This document shows, in pieces, positions 26,294 to 36,315 of a DNA stretch of 64,000 nucleotides. Origin of the DNA: Acidobacteriota bacterium (lineage in GTDB: Bacteria > Acidobacteriota > Blastocatellia > Pyrinomonadales > Pyrinomonadaceae). The notes under the pieces were generated by a model, which worked only from the letters and a program-made list of their open reading frames with translations, made no database searches and was not told the DNA's origin. The stretch is from assembly GCA_019639115.1 (NCBI GenBank), contig JAHBSM010000006.1, forward strand, positions 150,123 to 214,122. The letters are read 5' to 3'. The position numbers and the translations under genes are program-made. Each line of letters begins with the position of its first letter. Position 1 is the stretch's first letter.

Positions 26294-26322
26294 AGTTATT
26301 GTAATAACTATTGTTTGGTCAA
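26294..26322 (-). promoter_or_regulatory. Candidate promoter with overlapping operator for cphB
   Basis: On the minus strand TTGACC (26317-26322) is followed after 17 nt by ATAACT (26294-26299). A 7-bp inverted repeat, AGTTATT-GT-AATAACT (26294-26309), covers the -10 and part of the spacer, as a repressor site would. The cphB start is 37 nt downstream. Confidence 0.4.
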
Positions 26323-26342
26323 GGTCGTGAGGTCATACACAA

Positions 26343-26379
26343 ACAAAAAAGGGCCCGTTCGTGATCAACGCTGGGCCCT
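26343..26379 (-). terminator. Terminator of the DUF4919 gene
   Basis: A 7-bp perfect stem AGGGCCC/GGGCCCT (26350-26356 with 26373-26379) with a 16-nt loop. On the minus strand it is followed by a T-rich run (complement of 26343-26350). It lies 23 nt after the stop of the DUF4919 gene. Confidence 0.65.
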
Positions 26380-26402
26380 AGAGGCATCCGGTTGGAACTC
26401 TC

Positions 26403-27082
26403 TTATTGTCGTTTCTTGACCGAGCATGGTTTCGACGAAGTGCTCCCGATCCACCAATCGTTAATATCGAAATATACCGAGACCGCCTTGCCATCGGCAT
26501 TTTTGCCGGAAAGCACGTCAAATGCTCTGCCTCCTTCCTGAACCAATGCCTGTTGTGAAACCTGGTATCCAAGTTCACGCATCACCATATACTCCTCGCG
26601 AATGCTGTGGACTCGATAGGCGGTTTTGGCCGACTTGCCATCGCCCGAATCCATCAAAGCCTTCCAAAGCGCCGCCCCGAGGTCGGCATGGAAAACTTGG
26701 CCTTCTCCGTATTGCCTAGTTCCTTGTACGAGTTGGCAACAGCAAGGTGAAGGCCGCGATTGGCATATTCATAATCGAGCACTTTCTGGGCAAGTTCGAC
26801 GGCTTTCGCATGATCCTTTGCTTCGAAAGCTTTGACCATTGCTTCACGATCGGGAGCGTCTGAGATATTGCATTCATCATTTACCCACTCTAGATATGCC
26901 GCACGAAACCTGACCATATCCACATCTTTTTCGCCGGCTTTGAGCCGTGTGACCATCTTCTGATAGTCAGAATTATCCGGCTTGCCGTCTCGACGGTCGG
27001 GGGCCTGGCCCAATGCTGGGAACGACAGAGTTAGAAGCAATGCGCACACTTTTGCTGCAAAGGCTGGCGAAAGCCGTTTCAT
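26403..27082 (-). pseudogene. DUF4919 family secreted protein, broken by a frameshift
   Basis: One gene in two frames. The first part (27082 to about 26692) has a signal peptide (L-L-L-T-L-S-F-P-A-L-G) and the DUF4919 N-half: Y-Q-K-M-V-T-R-L-K-A-G, V-D-M-V-R-F-R-A-A-Y-L, and A-N-S-Y-K-E-L-G-N-T-E-K-A-K-F. It then runs into about 10 off-frame residues and a stop. The other half continues in another frame as H-A-D-L-G-A-A-L-W-K-A-L-M-D-S-G-D-G-K-S, then T-A-Y-R-V-H-S-I-R-E-E-Y and Y-F-D-I-N, a normal DUF4919 C-half. Restoring one T in the run at 26692-26695 (AAAA on the plus strand) joins them. It may be a true mutation, a phase-variable run or a sequencing error. Function is unknown. Confidence 0.85.
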
Positions 27083-27140
27083 GGGTTTATCTCCTTGTTA
27101 TTTATTACCTTGCTGCGGGAATGGATGAGTCAGATCCCGG

Positions 27141-30100
27141 TCAAGTTGCTTGAGCTCCTCGGATATTGGCATGTATCTCCTGCAGGCTTCGCACGACAGT
27201 GCCGTCGGCCGCCTTTCGACTTGCAATAGCTTCCACCAGGGCCTCAGCCCCTGTAATTGTCGTTACGCACGGAACGTTGAATTGCAATGCCGCCTTTCGG
27301 ATGGCCTTTTCGTCATAGTGTGAGGCCTTGCCCAGAGGTGTGTTGATGATCAGGGCAATATCACCTTGCCTGATCAAATCGGCGATATTCGGCCGGCCCT
27401 CATTTACCTTGAATACATCCTCGCATTGCAAGCCGACCTCCCGAAGCCGCATTGCCGTGCCGTAGGTCGCGACCAGATCGAATCCAAGATTTGACAGGCG
27501 CCTGGCCAGCACGACCGCTTGCCCTTTATCGCTGTTGTTGACCGATATGAACGCCTTGCCGCCCAGCGGCAGCCGCGTACCGGCTCCTTCCATAGCTTTG
27601 GCATAGGCCTCGCCAAAGGTCCGGCCAACTCCCATCACCTCGCCCGTTGAATGCATTTCAGGGCCGAGCACCGGATCTACACCCGCGAACTTTTTGAACG
27701 GAAAGACGGGAGATTTCACAAAGATCAACGGTACGGGCAAGACCTCCGGGAACCCGAACTCCTTTACGGTCTTCTCGCCGGCCATTACGAGCGAAGCGAT
27801 CTTTGCTATCGGAACGCCTGTTGCTTTGGCAACGAACGGCACGGTCCGAGATGCACGCGGATTAACCTCAAGTACATAGACCCGATCGTCCTTGATAGCG
27901 AACTGGATGTTCATCAGCCCGCGCACCTTCAGTGCACGTGCAAGCAAATTGGTGTAGTGACGGATGGTTTCGAGATGTTCGGCTGCGATCTTTTGAGCCG
28001 GCAGAACACTCGACGAGTCACCCGAATGTATACCGGCCTCTTCGATATGTTCCTGAATTCCCGCAATAACGACGGCCGTGTCGTCGGCAAGCGCGTCAAC
28101 GTCGATCTCGCTCGCACGTTCAAGGAACTTGTCAATTAGGATCGGCTTTTCCGGCGAAGCATCGACGGCGGTTCGCATGTATTCGTCCAGCGATTCCTCA
28201 TCGTAAACGATGGCCATCGCACGTCCGCCGAGCACAAAGCTAGGCCTTACTACGATCGGATAACCTATATTATTCGCAACGCTTTTAGCCTCTGATGCAG
28301 ATGTAACACTTGAATTTTCAGGGCAAGGGATCTTCAGATCGGAAAGCAGGTCTCCGAATCGTTTTCGGTCCTCTGCCAGATCGATCGAATCGGGCGACGT
28401 GCCGATGATCGGCACCCCGGCATCATGAAGCCTTCCGGCAAGATTTAGCGGCGTTTGGCCGCCAAATTGAACTATCACCCCTTCCGGTTGTTCGACATCC
28501 ACGATATTCATAACATCCTCGAACGTAAGCGGCTCGAAATACAGCCTGTCCGAGGTGTCATAGTCCGTCGACACGGTCTCAGGGTTGCAGTTGACCATGA
28601 TTGTTTCGCGTCCGGCATCGCGGAGCGCAAAGCTTGCGTGGCAGCAGCAATAGTCGAACTCGATCCCCTGACCGATCCGATTGGGCCCTGACCCGAGGAT
28701 CATGATCTTTCTTGCGTCGGTCGGCTCTGCCTCGCATTCATCCTCGTAGGTCGAATACAAATAAGGCGTGTGAGATTCAAACTCGGCAGCGCAGGTGTCC
28801 ACGCGTTTATAGACCGGCACTATATTCTTTGATAGCCGTACTTTACGAACTGATTCCTCAGGCTCTGATGTAATGAACGAGAGCCGCCGATCGGACAGCC
28901 CGAACTCCTTTGCGGTTCGCATCTCTGCTTCGGAATAATCATCAAGGCGTTTGGCAGCGATATCGTCCTGGAATTCCATTACCTGGGATAGCTGGTCCAG
29001 GAACCAGCGGTCTATCTTTGTTAGCCGGTGGATCTCATCAATCGAATAGCCATTCTGAAGTGCATAGGTGATGTATGAGAATCGCTGCGAGTTCGGACGG
29101 GCGAGTTTCCGCTGGAGCTCAGCGTCAGGTATATCCACTAAACGCAGCGGTTTAACAGCCTCTAACGAACGTAATCCCTTGAATAATGACTCTTTGAAGG
29201 TTCGCCCGATCGCCATGACTTCCCCGACCGATCTCATCTGAGTTCCGAGCACATCCTCGGCACCGGGAAATTTCTCGAACGCCCATTTCGGGATCTTTGT
29301 AACGACATAGTCGATGGTAGGCTCAAATGACGCAGGGGTCTTCTTTGTGATGTCATTCGCGATCTCGTCGAGCGTGTAGCCTACGGCAAGTTTTGCGGCG
29401 ATCTTAGCGATCGGGAAGCCTGTTGCCTTCGACGCGAGGGCCGATGAGCGGGACACGCGCGGATTCATCTCAATGATACGTATCTCGCCGTTTGCCGGAT
29501 TGACTGCGAACTGAATATTCGAACCTCCGGTCTCGACACCTACCTTGCGGATACAGGCCTTCGACATATCACGGAGGCTCTGATATTCGACATCCGTCAG
29601 AGTCTGTGCCGGGGCAACCGTTATCGAGTCACCCGTGTGGACGCCCATCGGGTCAAAATTCTCGATCGAACAGATGATCACGACGTTGTCATTGAGGTCC
29701 CGCATGACCTCAAGTTCGTACTCCTTCCAACCTAGGATCGACTCTTCCACGAGGATCTGACTGACAGGCGACGCTGCAAGCCCGTTCTTTGCTATCTCTT
29801 CAAATTCCTCAGGATTATATGCGGTGCCTCCGCCAGTGCCGCCGAGAGTGAACGAGGGTCGGACGATCGCAGGATAACCAGTCTCATCTACGATGGATCG
29901 TGCCTCCTCCCAGGTGTGCGCAAATCCGCCTTTTGGACTTGGGATCCCGATCTCGTCCATCGCCTGCTTGAACAGCTCGCGATCCTCACCGACACGGATC
30001 GCGTCGATGTTAGCTCCGATCATCTTGACGCCGAATCGATCAAGTATTCCCCGCTCGAAAAGTTCCACCGAGAGATTCAGTCCGGTTTGGCCGCCAACTG

Positions 30101-30365
30101 TAGGTAAAATTGCGTCCGGCCTTTCCTTTTCGATTATGGCCGTTACGGACTCGACGTCCAGGGGTTCTATGTATGTCCGATCGGCGATCTCCGGATCGGT
30201 CATGATCGTGGCCGGATTAGAATTGACGAGAACGACCTCGAAGCCGTCCTGTTTGAGTGCTCGGCACGCTTGTGTTCCCGAATAATCGAATTCACACGCT
30301 TGGCCGATGACGATCGGGCCTGATCCGATGATCAGGATCTTGTGGATATCATCTCGAATGGGCAT
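27141..30365 (-). CDS. carB: Carbamoyl-phosphate synthase large subunit
   Basis: A full-length, 1074-residue CarB that makes carbamoyl phosphate from glutamine-derived ammonia, bicarbonate and 2 ATP for arginine and pyrimidines. It has two homologous ATP-grasp halves. The first has [21 protein letters not shown] and [10 protein letters not shown]. The second has [17 protein letters not shown] and [12 protein letters not shown]. An MGS-like allosteric domain (about 940-1060) follows. carA is not next to it; murB and a TPR gene are upstream on the same strand (55 nt from murB). Arginine supply would also feed the cyanophycin genes nearby, a contextual remark only. Confidence 0.97.
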   Translation of the reverse strand: MPIRDDIHKILIIGSGPIVIGQACEFDYSGTQACRALKQDGFEVVLVNSNPATIMTDPEIADRTYIEPLDVESVTAIIEKERPDAILPTVGGQTGLNLSVELFERGILDRFGVKMIGANIDAIRVGEDRELFKQAMDEIGIPSPKGGFAHTWEEARSIVDETGYPAIVRPSFTLGGTGGGTAYNPEEFEEIAKNGLAASPVSQILVEESILGWKEYELEVMRDLNDNVVIICSIENFDPMGVHTGDSITVAPAQTLTDVEYQSLRDMSKACIRKVGVETGGSNIQFAVNPANGEIRIIEMNPRVSRSSALASKATGFPIAKIAAKLAVGYTLDEIANDITKKTPASFEPTIDYVVTKIPKWAFEKFPGAEDVLGTQMRSVGEVMAIGRTFKESLFKGLRSLEAVKPLRLVDIPDAELQRKLARPNSQRFSYITYALQNGYSIDEIHRLTKIDRWFLDQLSQVMEFQDDIAAKRLDDYSEAEMRTAKEFGLSDRRLSFITSEPEESVRKVRLSKNIVPVYKRVDTCAAEFESHTPYLYSTYEDECEAEPTDARKIMILGSGPNRIGQGIEFDYCCCHASFALRDAGRETIMVNCNPETVSTDYDTSDRLYFEPLTFEDVMNIVDVEQPEGVIVQFGGQTPLNLAGRLHDAGVPIIGTSPDSIDLAEDRKRFGDLLSDLKIPCPENSSVTSASEAKSVANNIGYPIVVRPSFVLGGRAMAIVYDEESLDEYMRTAVDASPEKPILIDKFLERASEIDVDALADDTAVVIAGIQEHIEEAGIHSGDSSSVLPAQKIAAEHLETIRHYTNLLARALKVRGLMNIQFAIKDDRVYVLEVNPRASRTVPFVAKATGVPIAKIASLVMAGEKTVKEFGFPEVLPVPLIFVKSPVFPFKKFAGVDPVLGPEMHSTGEVMGVGRTFGEAYAKAMEGAGTRLPLGGKAFISVNNSDKGQAVVLARRLSNLGFDLVATYGTAMRLREVGLQCEDVFKVNEGRPNIADLIRQGDIALIINTPLGKASHYDEKAIRKAALQFNVPCVTTITGAEALVEAIASRKAADGTVVRSLQEIHANIRGAQAT

Positions 30366-30420
30366 CTGGCGCTATGTTCAATCGACGTATTATACAGCAT
30401 CGACGAACATAGCCGAACCG

Positions 30421-31464
30421 TTAAGCCTGATCTCCGACCATTACAGGCTCTTGACGCAACTCGATATCAAAAGTTTCCGCTACTTTCTCTCGAATATGAT
30501 CTCGGAGAGCGAGTATCTCCGCGGTCGAGGCCCCGCCGCGATTGATCAATGCAAGAGTATGATTCGAAGAGATACCGGCTCGTCCCATAGCGAAGCCTTT
30601 GTGCAAACCCGAGTTCTCGATCAGCCAAGCCGCCGGGATCTTGATCCCATCTGGGGCAGCGAACGACGGAACATCGGGCCGCATCGAACGGATCCGGTCG
30701 AACTCAGCCTCGTTGATGACGGGATTCTTAAAGAATGAACCGACGCTGCGCGAATTAGGATCCTCTTTGTCTATGACCATGGATTTGGCAGCTCTGATCG
30801 ATATGACCGCATCTCGGACCTCAGCAAGTCCCGGACTCTTTCCGCCAAACCTCTCAGCAAGTTCCTTGTAGGCGATCACCGGCCTTCCGTTGCGCATCAG
30901 ACGGAATGTGACGGACAGCACGATGAACCTGCCATGGCGGCTAGAGTTGAAAATGCTCTGCCTATAGCTGAATCCGCAATCGGCAGCGTCAATTTCTACG
31001 ACGTGGTCCAACTCCGTGTCAAAACACTTTACCCGCTCTATCGTCTGTGATACTTCCTGTCCATAGGCTCCGACGTTCTGGATAGGAGTCGCGCCGACGG
31101 TTCCGGGTATCCCGCTGAGGCATTCGATCCCCGCCAGGCCTCGATCGACCGCCAAGCTCACGAATCGATCCCAACTCTCGCCCGCTGCCGCCGTCAAGCT
31201 CACCGTTTCGGCGTCCGATCCGATCTCCGAGATGCCGCTCGTCATCACTCGGATCACGTACCCGTCGTATCCTCGATCACCGACGACAATGTTGCTGCCC
31301 TCTCCGAGTATCAACGCAGGGAGATCGGACCTTTTGGCAAGCCTTACAGCTTCGATCACGTCTTCCTCACGAAATGCTTCGATGAGGTGCCGGGCAGGCC
31401 CGCCGACACCTAAAGTGGTCAGCGGTGCGAGGGACACGTTGTGTTCGACCTTCAATTGAGACAC
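30421..31464 (-). CDS. murB: UDP-N-acetylenolpyruvoylglucosamine reductase (type I)
   Basis: A 347-residue FAD enzyme making UDP-MurNAc for peptidoglycan. It has T-L-G-V-G-G-P-A at the start, L-G-E-G-S-N-I-V-V for FAD, G-I-P-G-T-V-G-A-T-P-I-Q-N-V-G-A-Y-G-Q-E, and Y-R-Q-S-I-F. S-V-G-S-F-F-K-N-P-V carries the catalytic Ser. The Tyr-containing loop after Y-R-Q-S-I-F and the C-terminal domain identify the E. coli-like type I. It starts 9 nt after the TPR gene stop, so the two are co-transcribed; no other mur genes are nearby. Confidence 0.96.
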   Translation of the reverse strand: MSQLKVEHNVSLAPLTTLGVGGPARHLIEAFREEDVIEAVRLAKRSDLPALILGEGSNIVVGDRGYDGYVIRVMTSGISEIGSDAETVSLTAAAGESWDRFVSLAVDRGLAGIECLSGIPGTVGATPIQNVGAYGQEVSQTIERVKCFDTELDHVVEIDAADCGFSYRQSIFNSSRHGRFIVLSVTFRLMRNGRPVIAYKELAERFGGKSPGLAEVRDAVISIRAAKSMVIDKEDPNSRSVGSFFKNPVINEAEFDRIRSMRPDVPSFAAPDGIKIPAAWLIENSGLHKGFAMGRAGISSNHTLALINRGGASTAEILALRDHIREKVAETFDIELRQEPVMVGDQA

Positions 31465-31473
31465 TCTGAACTG

Positions 31474-33318
31474 CTATTTCGTGATCGCACCGCTTGTCAT
31501 CAACTCCAAAGCGTTGGTCATGTCCGTTCGGCCGAGTTTTTTTAGCTTTTGATATGCTTTTTTCGCTTCCTTTATGTCCCCGGACCTGATCTGGCTTTCA
31601 GCCAGGTTGTACCACGCAGGTGCATAGTTCTCGTCCAGGTCGATAGCTTTCTTGAACTGAGCGATCGCATCCTTGTAGTTGTTCTGTTTTCTGTAAGCTA
31701 TCCCGAGCTCGTTCCAGGCAAAGACCCATTTCGGCTCTTTTTTGACGACTCTGGCCAGAGCCTCGGCCGCACCTGCAAAATCGCCCAGATCGGTCCGGAC
31801 CATCCCGAGATTCAGCAGAGGCGCTTCGAGATAATTTGGATTTGCCGCGACAGCACGCTCAAGGAAATTACGGGCGTTGGTCAGCTTGTCCTTAGTATCG
31901 GCATTACGGTTGAGCGTCTGCTCGACTCGTGCCCAGTTGTAGTAGGCCCAGCCCAGGTTCGTAAGGTCAGCCGCATTGCCGTTAGACAATTCGACGGCCT
32001 TGGTAAGTGCCGCTACGGCCGATTCCCATTGGCACGCAACCGCACGCTTGAGGTTGATCTCGCACTGCCTTCCGATCACAAAGCCAAGTTTGCTGAATAG
32101 CTCCGCCTGTTCGTCTCGGCTCATTTCCTGGCCGTCGCGGCCCAGCATACTGCTAGCGAATTGATACGCCCCGGCTGCCGCATTGTAATCGCCCAACATC
32201 CTGTAAGCGTCTCCGGCGCCCTCAGCCGCTGCGGCATTGTTGTTCTTGATCCGGGTCGCTTGTTTGTAGGCGTCCAGGGCTGCTTGATAGTTCTTCAGAT
32301 CGTACTGGACCGAGGCAAGCTCCATCCAGGCTTCAAAGTAGCCCGGCTTGACCGCAAGTGCTTTTGTGAACTCATTCACCGCATCCTTCTGTCGCCCGAG
32401 CCGAACCAAGACCTCACCGCTGCCGAACCACGCCTCGGCGTTGTTCGGGTCGAGTCGTTTTGCGGCATTGAATGCGGTCAAGGCTTCCTGATCTCTGTTC
32501 TGAGCGAACCGGATGGAGCCAAGCAGGAGCTGAGCGTCGGCTGATTCTCCGCTTATAGCCAATGCTCGGGTCAGCAATTCGTCAGCCTTTGCGATCTCGC
32601 CGTTCTCGTAATAGAGCATTCCAAGCGGCTTTAGAACCTCGGTCAGTTTGGGATTTAGAGCGAGAGCTTTCTCATAATTTGCGATCGCCTCTTTTCGCTG
32701 GTCAGCCTCGTTGAAAACCTCGGCCAGGCCCAGGTATGCCGAAGCGTTCTTTGAGTCATATTTGATCGATTCGAGGAAGTAAGCTTTTGCCGCAGCAAAA
32801 TTCTCACGATCCAAAAGCTGTTCGCCTTTATTCGCGGCGGCGGCACTCAAGCCCCCGGAGGCACGCGAATTCTTGGGATCCAGGATCAAGGCTTCGCGAA
32901 AATAGCTGATCGCCTCGTCGAGCCCGTTGTTGTCAATGTAGTATTCGCCGACACCGGCAAATATTGCGGCCGCTTTATCCTTGGGGAGTGTTTTTATGTT
33001 GGTCGGCAACTTGTCGGGTGTGACCGTCGCTGATCTTACGCGTGTCGGTTCGGCTTTAGCGATCGTCTCGTATTGCGACCTTATACGCTTGGCCACATCC
33101 TGTCGCTGAGCGCGGCTCCGCTCGGCTCTGACCGCCACGTTAGCAAGCCGTTTTGCAGCGAGGCCGCCGCGTCTCAAAACGAATACACTCGATCCGCCCG
33201 TAAGGTCACTGGTCGGGATGAGGTCGCTTTGACCTGCTATCCAAACCGGTGCCGAAAGCAGGCTGAAACACCAAAGTATCGAGAGATACCAAAGAGATCG
33301 TGATCTGCTGACCTTCAT
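31474..33318 (-). CDS. Secreted TPR-repeat protein
   Basis: A 614-residue protein. The ATG at 33318 is preceded by GGAGGG and starts a signal peptide (S-L-W-Y-L-S-I-L-W-C-F-S-L-L-S-A), so the longer upstream frame is ignored. After a basic region, about ten to twelve TPR units run from roughly 105 to 590, with the W-x-x-L-G/A-Y/P-x-x-A patterns clear (for example A-Y-Y-N-W-A-R and A-W-N-E-L-G-I-A-Y-R-K-Q-N-N-Y-K-D-A-I-A-Q-F). It is probably periplasmic and a scaffold; partner unknown. murB follows after 9 nt. Confidence 0.9.
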   Translation of the reverse strand: MKVSRSRSLWYLSILWCFSLLSAPVWIAGQSDLIPTSDLTGGSSVFVLRRGGLAAKRLANVAVRAERSRAQRQDVAKRIRSQYETIAKAEPTRVRSATVTPDKLPTNIKTLPKDKAAAIFAGVGEYYIDNNGLDEAISYFREALILDPKNSRASGGLSAAAANKGEQLLDRENFAAAKAYFLESIKYDSKNASAYLGLAEVFNEADQRKEAIANYEKALALNPKLTEVLKPLGMLYYENGEIAKADELLTRALAISGESADAQLLLGSIRFAQNRDQEALTAFNAAKRLDPNNAEAWFGSGEVLVRLGRQKDAVNEFTKALAVKPGYFEAWMELASVQYDLKNYQAALDAYKQATRIKNNNAAAAEGAGDAYRMLGDYNAAAGAYQFASSMLGRDGQEMSRDEQAELFSKLGFVIGRQCEINLKRAVACQWESAVAALTKAVELSNGNAADLTNLGWAYYNWARVEQTLNRNADTKDKLTNARNFLERAVAANPNYLEAPLLNLGMVRTDLGDFAGAAEALARVVKKEPKWVFAWNELGIAYRKQNNYKDAIAQFKKAIDLDENYAPAWYNLAESQIRSGDIKEAKKAYQKLKKLGRTDMTNALELMTSGAITK

Positions 33319-33442
33319 ATTTCCCTCCGCACCAACGATGCCGCTCGGTTCTGATGCCCGCAGTATATCAGACGTTTGCCTTGCCGGTTTTTGCGATGCT
33401 CCGTTCACGCCCTGATAGTGCAATGGACTGTACCGAAAATGC

Positions 33443-33471
33443 TTGCCCTTTCACACGGTGTAAGATAGATT
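33443..33471 (+). promoter_or_regulatory. Promoter of the EF-G2 gene
   Basis: TTGCCC (33443-33448), a 17-nt spacer and TAGATT (33466-33471), 124 nt before the start codon. The sequence from the -10 on (TAGATTT-A-x-x-TTTACCAA) is nearly the same as at the rpsA promoter (39812 on). Confidence 0.55.
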
Positions 33472-33595
33472 TAACTTTACCAACAGTCCAGTTCGCGGGC
33501 CTGCCGGCCCTCGAGAGCCTCGTTTGAGGACTCTCTCGCCAGCTCCATTCGCCCGACCAGAGGTTGGCTACTACTTCTTAAGGAGACCCTTGAAT

Positions 33596-35701
33596 ATGAG
33601 ATCATTTACCACTGAACAACTAAGAAATCTCGCGGTCATTGGACACGGCGACGCGGGCAAGACCCAGCTGACCGCGTCGCTTGCATACGTCGCCGGTGCG
33701 ACGCCACGCTGGGGAAAGGTTGACGAAGGCACAGCAGTAACTGACTACGATGACGATTCGATCGAACGAAAGGTCTCGCTAAACAACAATTTCACTCACC
33801 TGGAATATAAGGATGCAAAGATAAACATTATCGATACGCCGGGTTACGCAGCATTTGTAGCACATGCCCGGCCTGCTCTGCGAGTGGCTGACTGTGCGAT
33901 CGTCGTAGTCGACGGCGTTCACGGCATCGAGGTACAAACAGAAAAAACGTGGCAATACGCAAATGAATTCATCCTGCCGCGATTCATGGTCATCAATAAG
34001 ATAGATAAGGAGCACGCTGATTTCGGACATGCCCTCGAGACAGCGACCTCGAGTTTTGCGCGCTCGATCGTCCCATTTACGCTGCCTATCGGCGCGGAAG
34101 GAAATTTCAAAGGCGTCGTGGACGTCGTACACCAAAAAGCCTACAGCTTCGACGCCGCAGGCAAGGCGACTGAGATACCGATACCCGACGAGGGACGCGA
34201 TATTTTTGAACGCACTCGGGAGCGTCTGGTCGAGATCGTCGCGGAATCCGACGATGCTCTGATGGAAAAATATTTTGAGAACGGAACCCTCGAAGAGGAC
34301 GAGATCTACGCGAATCTGTCAAAGGCGATCGCCAGCAGTAAGCTATGTCCGGTTTACGCGGTCTCAGCCAGTACTTTGGTTGGGCTTCAAGTTCTGCTCG
34401 ATCACATAGTAGAGTTCGCTCCGAACCCGGCAACGCACGAAGCCGAGTACGGATTTGGCGACAGCGACCTGACCGGTGACCGCATCAGCCGGAAATACAG
34501 TAATGACGAACCATTTTCGGCATATGTATTCAGAACCATCGCCGATCCATTCGCCGGCAGGATCAGCGTTATGAAGGTCATTTCCGGCAAGGTTGCCTCT
34601 GACGCCACTGTTCTCAATTCATCCCGCGATTCGGCCGAACGGCTCGGGGCTTTGCACGTAATATCAGGCAAAACACTCGATAAGGTAAACGAGGCGCAGA
34701 CCGGCGACATCATCGCCTGCGTAAAGCTTAAGGATACTCAGACCGGCGACACGCTCTGTGACAAAGCTTCTCCGATAGTCTTCCCCAAAGTGGAATACCC
34801 CGAAGCGGCCATCGCATTTGCCATCGAGCCGAAATCGCGTGCCGACGAAGACAAGATCTCGACCGCCCTGCACAAGATACTTGAAGAGGACCCGTCGCTG
34901 CATTTTGACCGCGACGCGCAGACCAAGGAATTCATACTTTCCGGTTCGGGCCAGCTGCATATCGAAACCGTCGTCGATAAATTGAGAGATCGATACCATG
35001 TCGAGGTCACGCTCCATCCGCCCAAGGTCCCGTACAAGGAGACGATCTCAATGGCAGCCGAGGTCCAGGGCCGTCACAAGAAACAGTCGGGCGGACGCGG
35101 ACAATTCGGCGATTGCAAATGCATCTTTGAACCGCTAGAACGAGGTTCGGGATTCGAATGGGTGGATAAGATCTTTGGAGGCTCTATACCGCAGAATTTC
35201 AGGCCGGCGGTCGAGAAAGGCATTCTCGAAGCGGCTGCGAACGGAGCCGTTGCAGGTTATCCGCTGGTCGATTTTCGCGTAACGTTGATAGACGGAAGCT
35301 ATCACACTGTCGATTCCGACGAGCATTCGTTCAAAGCTGCCGGCCGCAAGGCCTTCAGAGCGGCGATGGAGAAAGCGAAACCTGTTTTGCTTGAACCGAT
35401 CATGGAGGTCGAGGTATTTACGCCGCAGGAGGTCTCAGGCGATATCATGGGCGACCTAAATAGCCGCCGCGGCCGTGTCGCAGGTATGGAAATGAGGGGC
35501 AAGCAACAGGTCATCAAGGCCAAGGTCCCGCTAAGCGAGATGCTGGATTACCAATCGAAATTGAACAGCGTCACCCAAGCTCGCGGTTCGTATCATATGC
35601 AGTTCTCGCATTACGACCCGCTGCCCGGCAATTTGGCGCAAAAGGTCATCGATGAAGCGGTCGCCGCAGGAAGGGTCAGGGCACACGACGATGACGAATG
35701 A
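33596..35701 (+). CDS. Elongation factor G-like protein (EF-G2 type)
   Basis: A 701-residue translational GTPase of the EF-G2 branch. The ATG at 33596 has AAGGAG upstream, and the N-terminus (R-S-F-T-T-E-Q-L-R-N-L-A) fits. The P-loop G-H-G-D-A-G-K-T (16-23) replaces the usual A-H-I-D-A-G-K-T, and switch I reads S-I-E-R-K-V-S-L rather than E-R-G-I-T-I. D-T-P-G-Y (G3) and N-K-I-D (G4) are intact, as are domains II-V, including R-G-Q-F-G-D and the C-terminal A-R-G-S-Y-H-M-Q-F. EF-G2 proteins may act in translocation or recycling under stress; which role applies here is unknown. It is not in a str operon. Confidence 0.9.
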   Translation: MRSFTTEQLRNLAVIGHGDAGKTQLTASLAYVAGATPRWGKVDEGTAVTDYDDDSIERKVSLNNNFTHLEYKDAKINIIDTPGYAAFVAHARPALRVADCAIVVVDGVHGIEVQTEKTWQYANEFILPRFMVINKIDKEHADFGHALETATSSFARSIVPFTLPIGAEGNFKGVVDVVHQKAYSFDAAGKATEIPIPDEGRDIFERTRERLVEIVAESDDALMEKYFENGTLEEDEIYANLSKAIASSKLCPVYAVSASTLVGLQVLLDHIVEFAPNPATHEAEYGFGDSDLTGDRISRKYSNDEPFSAYVFRTIADPFAGRISVMKVISGKVASDATVLNSSRDSAERLGALHVISGKTLDKVNEAQTGDIIACVKLKDTQTGDTLCDKASPIVFPKVEYPEAAIAFAIEPKSRADEDKISTALHKILEEDPSLHFDRDAQTKEFILSGSGQLHIETVVDKLRDRYHVEVTLHPPKVPYKETISMAAEVQGRHKKQSGGRGQFGDCKCIFEPLERGSGFEWVDKIFGGSIPQNFRPAVEKGILEAAANGAVAGYPLVDFRVTLIDGSYHTVDSDEHSFKAAGRKAFRAAMEKAKPVLLEPIMEVEVFTPQEVSGDIMGDLNSRRGRVAGMEMRGKQQVIKAKVPLSEMLDYQSKLNSVTQARGSYHMQFSHYDPLPGNLAQKVIDEAVAAGRVRAHDDDE

Positions 35702-35756
35702 TCCGAGCGGACGTGAACCTTGCATCTGAGCGCATGGCTTTAGCGAAGGCTGTTCT

Positions 35757-36272
35757 ATGAGATATACAGCCTTCGCTCTGCTCTTTTTGTTCGTTATATC
35801 ACTATCGTCGGCTGCCGACGCGCAATCACTGAAGCCCGGGGACCTGCGGCTTTTCGAAGGTGGAAAGTGGTCGGGCGAACTCACCTACCGTGATTACTCG
35901 AGCGGCGAGAGCACTTCGATCAGGTGCGAGATCACGGTTCGAAAGCTATCCAAGCGTTCCTGGAAGTTCTTTTTCTCATATCCGGATGAACCAAAAGCGG
36001 ATCGCTCAGCTGTATCCGTGCTGTCCGTTGACGGAAAAGACTTTGCCGGCGAACGCGTTTCGGAACGCTTCAAGATCCCGGGCGGGCTTCGCTTCGTGAC
36101 GACTAAGCGAGGATCTGACAATGATCGGCCGGCGCTATTTCGTTATACATATACCTTGACCCGTGAGAGCTTCTCTGTGATAAAAGAGGTAAAGATCGAC
36201 GGCGAGACTGCGTATTTTGAAAGGAATAGATACGTTTTGAGCCGCGGTTCCGCCCCGGGCCTCAATAGGTGA
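35757..36272 (+). CDS. Secreted hypothetical protein
   Basis: A 171-residue protein not recognised. It has a signal peptide (A-L-L-F-L-F-V-I-S-L-S-S-A-A-D-A) with probable cleavage near residue 23. The mature part is beta-rich: L-R-L-F-E-G-G-K-W-S-G-E-L-T-Y, I-R-C-E-I-T-V, W-K-F-F-F-S-Y. It resembles lipocalin-like or DUF1579-type barrels but lacks a motif strong enough to name. Only one Cys is seen. It is 55 nt after the EF-G2 stop and 43 nt before the DUF2911 gene on the same strand. Confidence 0.8.
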   Translation: MRYTAFALLFLFVISLSSAADAQSLKPGDLRLFEGGKWSGELTYRDYSSGESTSIRCEITVRKLSKRSWKFFFSYPDEPKADRSAVSVLSVDGKDFAGERVSERFKIPGGLRFVTTKRGSDNDRPALFRYTYTLTRESFSVIKEVKIDGETAYFERNRYVLSRGSAPGLNR

Positions 36273-36315
36273 ATCGGCTTAGTAACAGACGCATTAGCCA
36301 ATAAGGAAAACAATT

